NCBI GenBank assembly: GCA_964035575.1
Contig: OZ037882.1
Location: 62,001-126,000, forward strand
Length of the DNA: 64,000 nucleotides
DNA from: Rhynchopus sp. YZ270_cl-10
Lineage: Eukaryota; Euglenozoa; Diplonemea; Diplonemida; Diplonemidae
Reading direction: 5' to 3'
The translations under genes and the position numbers were made by a program. Positions within the stretch are counted from its first letter, which is position 1. Each line of letters opens with the position of its first letter. This document shows, piece after piece, positions 56,528 to 64,000 of this stretch. The notes under the pieces were generated by a model that saw nothing but the letters and a program-made list of their open reading frames with translations, was not told the DNA's origin and searched no databases.

Positions 56528-57638
56528 CATTGTGTACTAGGATTTGCTTGTGATTTTGGCGCTGGAAGAGAAAAAAAAAAGGTAAGATCTTAAACTTTCG
56601 TGTACTTTCCATTCAAAGAAAGGAGCATAGTTTACAAGATGAACCCAAGACTCTTGTCACTTTGAATCACAAAATCGTTAAAAAAAATCGGCTATGTTTC
56701 TGCACAACGTAAAACCATTAAAAAACAGGGCTAGATAAACAGAAAGGCTGTCAGATGAAATGTGCTTTACGTGTTCCCTGACTTTATGGCTTCGTCCCAG
56801 ACTGGAGTCATCTGTGGGCTCGAAACTTGTTGGGAAAAGACATTTATTGGCGAATAGGCTCTGACTCAATGTTGGCAGGAGCCTTTTTGTACCTAGGAAG
56901 TTTGTTTGTTTGTTTTTCAATACAAAGTTGTCTCCCGACCCCTCGGTGCGGAATAGTAAAAAGGCACTACTGTTGAAACAAAAAAAAAAAGTGTAAAAAA
57001 TGTTGATTTGATTGTGTTAGTTGTAGTGTAGTTGCAAATCAGGGGAGGGAGGGGTTTTTTTTGTGCAAATATACATCATTTGTGCAATGTTCCGCTTGGG
57101 AACTGCCACAAACTGCTTTGAACACGACACAAAAACGCACGCACGACCCTTTCACACACGAATGTATTCCAAAATCATCTTTTAAAATTTTTGCACATTT
57201 TTTTTTGCACACACACAACCCGGACCGTGTAGGCACTCACAAGAAAAATAGTAAAAAAAGGTGGTTAAAATTTTTTTTTGGTTTTGTTAAAATTGGAAAT
57301 AGTGTAGTTGCCACCAGTGAACAATCTCCACTAGTCACCTTTTCTGTGTTCAAAAAGAAGAGCGAGAACGGGAGAGGAACGCACGCGCACACAAAGCAGA
57401 GAGACACAAAACCTTTCGTGTGAACCCCTTCAGACCCCCCTTTTGGGTTGTGGGGTCTCACTGGCCTGGTTTTTTTTTTTTTTGTCTGCATTTGTGGTGA
57501 GTCACCTGAAACGACTTTGAGAATAAAACAAAAAAAAAAATCCCCCATATACCCACGCACATGGCACGTTGCATGTTGAAACATAAAAAAACGGGGGAAA
57601 GTGGTTTGGATGTGCACAGTGCAACAACAATAAATCGA
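56528..57638. other. Intergenic; no supported gene
   Basis: Contains CTCAATGTTGGCAGGAGCC with a possible GGCTC...GAGCC stem (~56857-56884). It shares CTCAATGTTGGCA and TTTTTGTAC with 62750-62778. Remaining frames run through homopolymers. Confidence 0.5.
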
Positions 57639-57745
57639 CTTGAAATAGAAAGCCCTCTCGTGAAATGGTGCATGGTGTGGCTGAAGGGTGATTTGCACTT
57701 ATTGCGCACTTTTTGCAGCCCCCCATTCAGCTCACCATGCCAGTG
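57639..57745 (-). repeat. K-family small element, diverged copy
   Basis: Minus-strand TTCACGAGAGGGCTTTCTAT and TTTCAAG match the element at 43752. The distal half is less similar. Confidence 0.45.
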
Positions 57746-57891
57746 TACCATGCATTCAGTGTACCTAATATATAAAAAGAGTTGAAAAAGATGGTACGTA
57801 CCTCGCTAGAGATGCACAATGCACCAAATTCAAAAATAAATAACACCTCTCGCAGACAGGCAATGCTGTTTTACAAACTGCGGGAGGGACG

Positions 57892-57922
<31 letters not shown>

Positions 57923-57923
<1 letters not shown>

Positions 57924-58346
57924 AAGTAATTGCTATCAGAAAAAAACGGGGTGTGCTGTGGTTATGGGGGGACCCACACCCCTGAACACCGCCCTGTAGA
58001 AATAATCTACACTGTCTGCTCTTCTGCAGGTATGCGAAAACGCTGCCAGAACCGCTGGGACACCTGCACTTGAAACGTTCAAGAACGGGGGCTGTCATCC
58101 TCAGACCCCTCTTCGTCTCGCACCATTTGCTCGATGGATGGTCGGTGTGTTCCAGCTCGTTGTCGTCCACAGCCTCCCACTCATCGTGGCCGGAGGAGTG
58201 TGTAAGGAACACAGACGACTAACTGTCGTCGATCACACCATGCGCATCAGCACCACCCAGCAAAGCGCCAGGCTGCTATGTTGGTTTCGAAAATCACGCG
58301 GGGTTTCCCACAGCACACCTCGTTTTTTTTTCTTAGCAATTCCTTG
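57923..58346. mobile_element. CAAGTAATTGCT TIR element, copy 3 (diverged)
   Basis: 424 bp with the same TIRs and A-rich left flank. The minus-strand coding-like tract is kept with changes (DDNELEHTD...VRDEEGSEDDSPRS, then stop) although the DNA has diverged and carries small indels, supporting a once-functional peptide end. Confidence 0.75.
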
Positions 58347-58442
58347 TTTTGTTGTTGTTGTTTTCCACACACCTTCCTTCAACCCTTGTAGGATCAGTTG
58401 CTATTTTCTTCTAGAAAACTTGAAATTACACATTTCAAGAGA

Positions 58443-59240
58443 ACAAATTAAAAAGGGTCCTTATTTGCATTTTTGGGATCCGCCCGTGCAGTGGTGGGGT
58501 CAATCTCGAAAATTGGATAATTTTTTGACCACTTAAATTTTGAGAAAAATGAGCCCGGTTGCTTATACGTGGGGCCCATTTTCGGCTAAAATTTTCCTCA
58601 AAATCTGGTTTTGTAAAATTGACCCTTTACTCCCCCCCCACATCGATTTCAATACTATACCTTACTTCACCTACGGTTGCCCTTACAGGGGGGGTGAAGG
58701 AAGGTAAGTTGAAAAGGGTCCTTATTTGCATTTTTGGGATCCGCCCGTGCAGTGGTGGGGTCAATCTCGAAAATTGGATAATTTTTTGACCACTTAAATT
58801 TTGAGAAAAATGAGCCCGGTTGCTTATACGTGGGGCCCATTTTCGGCTAAAATTTTCCTCAAAATCTGGTTTTGTAAAATTGACCCTTTACTCCCCCCCC
58901 ACATCGATTTCAATACTATACCTTACTTCACCTACGGTTGCCCTTACAGGGGGGGTGAAGGAAGGTAAGTTGACAAATTAAAAAGGGTCCTTATTTGCAT
59001 TTTTGGGCTCCGCCCGTGCAGTGGTGGGGTCAATCTCGAAAATTGGATAATTTTTTGACCACTTAAATTTTGAGAAATATGAGCCCGGTTGCTTATACGT
59101 GGGGCCCATTTTCGGCTAAAATTTTCCTCAAAATCTGGTTTTGTAAAATTGACCCTTTACTCCCCCCCCACATCGATTTCAATACTATACCTTACTTCAC
59201 CTACGGTTGCCCTTACAGGGTGAAGGAAGGTAAGTTGAAA
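58443..59240 (+). repeat. Dispersed repeat R, three tandem units
   Basis: Three ~260-bp units begin AGGGTCCTTATTTGCATTTT near 58455, 58717 and 58984 and end GGGTGAAGGAAGGTAAGTTG. The first two share the GGGATCCGCCC variant. The third has GGGCTCCGCCC like the copies at 34535 and 44858. Confidence 0.92.
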
Positions 59241-60155
59241 AAAAGAAAAAAGTTGACTCGAAAATACAAACAACCAGCGAACCTCAGGTGCATGACCTGA
59301 ATACCGAGTGGACCCGTAAACCTTGCACGTTCAGGAGGAAATCATCACAACCACTTTTTCGAAAGGAACAACGAGCCTTCATCAGAATCTGAGCTAGAAA
59401 ATATATTTTGGCCCCAGACTTGGTTTGCAGACTTGGCTCGCGAAAAGAAAAAAAAAGTGAGGTTATTAATGCAGGCACCTCCGACGGACCCACTTACGAT
59501 GCAGATCTCAAAAAAAGAGGGTTTTTTTCCTACGCTCTTCTGTTTTCCATGCTTCTTCGTGAAGGTAAAATAAAAAAAAAAATCAAACACTCTGTTTGGT
59601 CACGCATATAAAAAAAAACAAACAATTTCGCTTTTTTTGAAAACTTGGTTGTATTAGTGTAGCCACCCTAGAGTGTGCTCCACTATATATGCTTTTTTTT
59701 TTTCTTGAGCAACACCACCCTCTCTGGGACACAAGCACTGAACACTAGGGATCCTTAAAAAATTTTTTTTGTTGTGAGATGACCCTACGTCCTTGTTGTG
59801 CTTAGTCAACCTTGACAAGAGAGGGAACTTATTCGAATACGCGTACGACTCTCATGCACAAGTAAAAATCAAATCAAGCCATTTCCGTGCAAACAACAGA
59901 AACATACAAAGGGTAAAAGGACACAACGTAAACTTGCATGGGGAAGAGAGAGGTGGGTTTGAAAATGTTTGTTGTTATGTTTGTACTCTTTGTTTTTGCT
60001 ATTTTGTGTTTGTGTTTGTTTAGCTTTTTTAGATCCTTAACCAAAGCGATGTGCGAACTTTGCGAAGAGAGAGGTGGGGTGGAAAGGTTGCATGAGATGA
60101 GTATGTCTGTGCATGTGCATACACACCTAGAAGAAGAAAAAAAAGAAAAGTTTAT

Positions 60156-60188
60156 GAGATGATCCTAAGCCTCTCGTGCTTAGCCACC
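60156..60188. repeat. CTAAGC-type hairpin motif, best-preserved copy
   Basis: GAGATGATCCTAAGCCTCTC then GTGCTTAGCCACC. The core CTAAGC-CTCTCGT-GCTTAG is a perfect 6-bp stem with a 7-nt loop. Read on the minus strand, the motif is followed within 15 nt by a T-rich run, as at most other copies. Confidence 0.7.
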
Positions 60189-61548
60189 TTACAAAAAAAA
60201 GAGAGAAGTTGAAAGTGCAAACGTCTCACCGTGCATCGGCGGCGGGGGGGAAACGCACATCATTTTCGAAAAAAACATAAAAAGACTTTTGAAAGAGTAT
60301 TGATAAAAAACTGTGTTCTAATTCATAGAGCACACCACGGACGGTGCGGAAGAGATGCCACAAGGGGCGCAATGGACTCAACCCTTTTTCTTCCCTATGA
60401 TTTTTTTTTGCACTTTATGTGTGCAGGGAAGCATGCCGGGAAGGCCTGCACTAGGTACATCGCTTGGACCCGTGTTTTGATATATATTTTTTTTTCGAGA
60501 AGAACTGTCAAGACTTTGCCTAAACGTCAAGCAGGCTAATATTTTGCTCTGCTTTTAAAATAATAAAGAAAAGTTGAGGGATGAGTATGCCTCAGGATGA
60601 GTGCACACACATCTTGAAAATGAAAGGAATGAAAATGAAAACGCACACTTCAAGGAACGAATTTTGGACACCTCTATGCTGGGGGAAAAATGTGAACAAA
60701 AAACGCGATTTATTTTTCCCCCGAAAAACTTGTTTAACGCAGACACCCAAGGAGGAGCCCCGCTACCTTTTCGTTTTTCTGTTTTGATAAATTGTTGGAG
60801 GTAGTGTAGCAGCCTCGGTTGTGTTGCCACAGTTGTGCAAAATCTCCACCTTTTTTTTGATTCTCTCACCGAGGAAAACGGGAGAAGGAGATGTGCCATA
60901 AAAAAACAAGAGGCGTTGAAAGTGCAAAACGCCTCACCGTTCATAGCACTGCACAACGGAATACGCACACCCAAAAAGAGCAAAAGTATTTTCATCATAT
61001 GCAATCAATAAATTGATAGTATATGGTGAGGGATCAACAAAAATGCAAAAAAAAAAAAAAAAAACAACCAAATTCATGTGACTTGAAACAACGGAACCCC
61101 GTCACAATGTACCAAAAAAGTGAAAATTGGGGACATCGTTGTTTAGTTTTACTATTTTTTTTTTCGTTCGCTTTCTTTTTGATGGTTTATTTTGTTTTCT
61201 TTTTTTTATATTTCTTTTTTTGCCTACAGTACTAATAGGACACTTGCCACCACCGCCAATTCTACCTCCCCTCGACGCACTCACACGCACATTTCACCCC
61301 ACACACCACCCCCAATGGTATCCAACCCGTTTAGGCTTTGCACGCACTCACTTTGCCCACCTAACTGTACTTTCTCTTTAATTTGAAAGCACATGAAACT
61401 AAGTATTGTACAGTGACCGCCCACCCCCCCCCCCCCAAAAAAAAAAGGCAAAAGCAAACGATAACAACAGTACGACCCCTTTGGGGCGTTGAACCAGGAC
61501 ACACAATTTTCGTGGTTTACAGCTAAAATGCACACAAAGAAGAAAAAG

Positions 61549-61655
61549 TTGACTTGTAATACAAAGGCCCTCTCGTGACAGTGTACCTTTGGTACAAATG
61601 TACTGGAGTGGACACTCGACCATGCAGTCCGGCATCCATCGTTGTTTACATCTGA
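61549..61655 (-). repeat. K-family small element, second full copy
   Basis: Minus-strand CAGATGTAAACAACG...CATTTGTACC...TGTCACGAGAGGGCCTTTGT. It matches 43752-43862 over ~110 bp with small indels. Confidence 0.55.
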
Positions 61656-62867
61656 TAAACAAAAAAACTCGAAGACTTTTAATCATAAAAGAAACCCCCC
61701 TGCACACGGTGACTCTCGCTCAGACCTTCTGGGCACACTTCGCCACACACGCCTGTCAGGGCTGCCCTCGGATTTATCTTCCCAGTTAGTTAGCGAAATG
61801 CTGAGTTGGGAGGGGGGGGGAAAGGGGATTACCCCATTCTCAACGTGTGAAGTGGTGATTGCAGAAGAACACCCTGAGAGCCTCATGCGGGGGTTAGATA
61901 AATAAAACTCGAAAAAAGGTGACAAAAAAAAAAAAAAAAAAAAAAAAGAAAAGTTTATAAGATGATCCTAAGCCTCTCGTTGCTTAAAAAAAGAAGAAAA
62001 TCGGAAACCTCTGTGTCAAAAAAAAAATACACAAAACACACACAAAAGTTGACATCTCTTGAGACAGTGTACCTTGGGTGACGTGACCAGTGCATCAGGT
62101 GGACCCCAGCCAAAAAAAATAATTGGGGTTTTTTTGGGGTGATGAGGGGAGGCGAGCACACAATGTGGGGGTGGGAGAGAGCCGGGGGGGGGGAAAAAAG
62201 GAGTAGTTGAAACGTGCTAAAACGCATCGAGCTCATGCAAAACAAAAACCAAAAAAACCAAAAAAAAAAAAAAAAAGAAAGAAAGAAACACACTTGCACT
62301 AGAGTAGGAACACCGTTACAAGAGAAGAAGGGAAAGTTGATGAGATGAACCCAAGCCTGCTCAGGCGCCTTAGCAAACTAGATGAAAGCCGCTCTCGTTA
62401 CACACACACACACACAGGGGCCATATTCTGAGCAAGAATTACCCCTACTAGTTATCAAACACACACACACACCTTTGAAAAAATAAAAAGGGAATCAGGG
62501 GAGCACGAAAGAGGTATCTATGGTACGTCTAAAGGGAAAGAAGAAGCAAATGACCGCTATTCGCATGCATAATGCCCAAAATAGAACAACACACAGCAAA
62601 GGAATGACGCAACAGCCCCCTAAAGTCTACTCTAGATCCCTTTTATTATTATTTCCCGCTTCTTCTCTTCTTTGCTTTTGATTTTCGGTCTTTTTTGTTG
62701 TCTCAACAAACCCCCTAAGGAACCGCTTGGAGAACCTAGGGTCTGTACTCAATGTTGGCAAAAGCTGCTTTTGTACTACGGAAGGTATGTCCTGAACCCT
62801 TGAGAGCAACTTTCTTTTTTTGCGTTTTTTTTTTTTTTTTTTTTTTTTTTTTGTGGGAATCTTTAAG

Positions 62868-63534
62868 CAGGGTATTAGGGTGAAAATCCAAAATTCCGGA
62901 AAAAACTGGTTTTTCTGGTTTTCTCTCCTGGGTGGCGAAAACTAGTGTTTCCGGCGAAAACCTCCACCGTTGACGGACACAGTCACCTTTTTCGGGTTTT
63001 TCGGGGGTGGGGTCAGTGTCTTATCCAGGAATCCAGATTTCAAGATTGGGGAGGTCAGCTTGTTTTTTGCTCAAAATATATTTCGGCGCTGCTGACCCAG
63101 GGTAGACATTGGGAACATTGGGACTGTATTTTTTTGCGGAGCAAAAAAAATAATATAAAATGGCGCCGCAGGCGAAAATTTTTGAGGGTACGGTGTAGAA
63201 ATCTAGCTTTTTACATCACAGAGCCACTCAACGAACCCTTTTTTGCGGAGCAAAAAATGAAAAATGGCGCCGCAGGCAAAAAAAAAAATCAAGGAACAGC
63301 CATTTCCCAAAGGCACTCCCGTGGTTCAACCACGGTTCTACCAGGCGGGGAAAAAATGCGGGGAAAAAAATCGAGTCCGCCCTAATCTGGGGACGACATT
63401 TACAGAAAGGCCTGGTGAAAAGTGTCGGTTTTTTTTTCCCCTCCAGATTTCTCTGTTTTTTTTTTTTTTTTGAAAACCAGTTTTTGGAAAAACTGGTTTT
63501 CAAAACCAGTTTTTTTAACCACCCTAATACCCTG
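62868..63534. mobile_element. hAT-like MITE, 667 bp
   Basis: Terminal CAGGGTATTAGGGTG (62868-62882) and its exact inverse CACCCTAATACCCTG (63520-63534). CAGGG termini are usual for hAT elements. GAATCTTT lies right after the right end (63535-63542) and 3 nt before the left end (62857-62864), a near-miss for the expected 8-bp target duplication. Inside are a direct repeat (TGCGGAGCAAAA...AATGGCGCCGCAGGC at ~63136 and ~63242) and a 14-bp palindrome (GAAAACCAGTTTTT and inverse, ~63472-63501). No transposase. Confidence 0.7.
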
Positions 63535-64000
63535 GAATCTTTTGTTTTTTTTTGGGGGTATCGCACAACATAATAGGGGGGAAAAGAGGTAAGTTGAAAG
63601 TGCAAATGCCTCACCGTTCATCGGCGGACGCAAGAACACTGGAAAAAAAAAACTTGAAAGTGCAAACAGAAGAAACTGCCAGAGACTCGGAAGACACAAC
63701 GTTTATTTTTTTTCCCCCTTCTTTTCCTTTATTTTCCCTCCCCAAAAATCGGACCCCTCTCCCCCCCTTTTTTTTTGCCATTTTTTTTTTTTTGCCAAAA
63801 GAACACGTTTACTAAACCATTCCCCGAGTGTTTTTTTGTGTCGACAATCACCGTTTTTTTTCTTTCCTGCTTTCTTTCTTTCTTTCGGAGAGAGATTGGC
63901 GATTAATTTGTATCGCTTTTTTTTCCAGCACACCACCTCACGAACAAGGCTCCACCTCTAAGGAGCTGTAACTGCTCTTTTCTACCCCATTTTTTGTAGT
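63535..64000. other. Window end, homopolymer-rich, no gene seen
   Basis: Contains TTTGCA-TCAAC motif copies at 63591-63625 and, partly, ~63652-63670 (TTGAAAGTGCAAAC). The rest is T- and C-rich low complexity. Confidence 0.55.

Larger units (their letters stand above)
59241..62867. other. Gene-poor region with small motif copies and homopolymers
   Basis: No frame shows a domain. Recurrent short motifs: the 45-kb block copy (59457-59503), CTAAGC-type motifs (59776-59811 diverged, 60156-60188, 61961-61987, 62341-62376 diverged), TTTGCA-TCAAC motifs (60206-60239, 60913-60946), and a K-family element (61549-61655). A and T runs of 10-30 are common and may contain length errors. Confidence 0.6.

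Overview
The window looks like nuclear DNA of a microbial eukaryote (protist). Three genes are well supported, and two of them carry short spliceosomal-type introns: GTATGT-like or GTGTGT donors, ACAG or CAG acceptors, 48 to 150 bp. There are long intergenic stretches, many simple and complex tandem repeats, and several small inverted-repeat transposon-like elements. No bacterial operons, tRNA or rRNA genes were found. A double-FtsX permease, a CLU-type protein and a DOMON/EGF-like surface protein would fit a free-living flagellate or metamonad-like protist, but the species cannot be fixed from sequence alone. All five genes or gene relics with good coding support lie on the minus strand.

Layout. 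1-11.7 kb is modular subtelomere-like DNA. Four arrays of the 8-bp unit GGGTTTGC share fixed left and right boundaries and are followed by tails built from ~350-bp repeats. A ~2-kb block is duplicated with an offset of 3,382 bp. Between the first two arrays lie a frameshifted six-finger C2HC zinc-finger gene and a 180-aa coiled-coil ORF. 11.7-25.2 kb holds a 9-bp array, a decayed satellite field, a 401-bp satellite with an 802-bp dimeric pattern, a cluster of GTGCAC-centred 16-mers, and a perfect ~3-kb array of an 8-bp unit. 25.2-28.9 kb is a five-exon FtsX/MacB-type permease gene. 28.9-45.8 kb is gene-poor: 7-bp and 5-bp arrays, small TIR elements, and a chain of four foldback elements (35.2-42.5 kb) bounded by G/C homopolymers. 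45.8-48.8 kb encodes a DOMON/EGF-like type I surface protein with 13-residue His/Pro/Thr repeats. 49.2-55.3 kb encodes a ~1,961-aa CLU-type protein with TPR-like and IQ motifs. 55.3-64 kb has no convincing gene and holds homopolymers, small recurrent hairpin or RNA-like motifs, a third copy of a TIR element, a three-unit tandem repeat and a hAT-like MITE.

The permease and the surface protein would both act at membranes, and CLU proteins are cytosolic. Nothing in the sequence ties the three into one pathway. The most unusual content is the repeat biology: telomere-like modules, a dimeric satellite, G/C-tract-bounded foldback elements, and a family of short hairpin motifs, one copy of which lies just upstream of the permease start codon.
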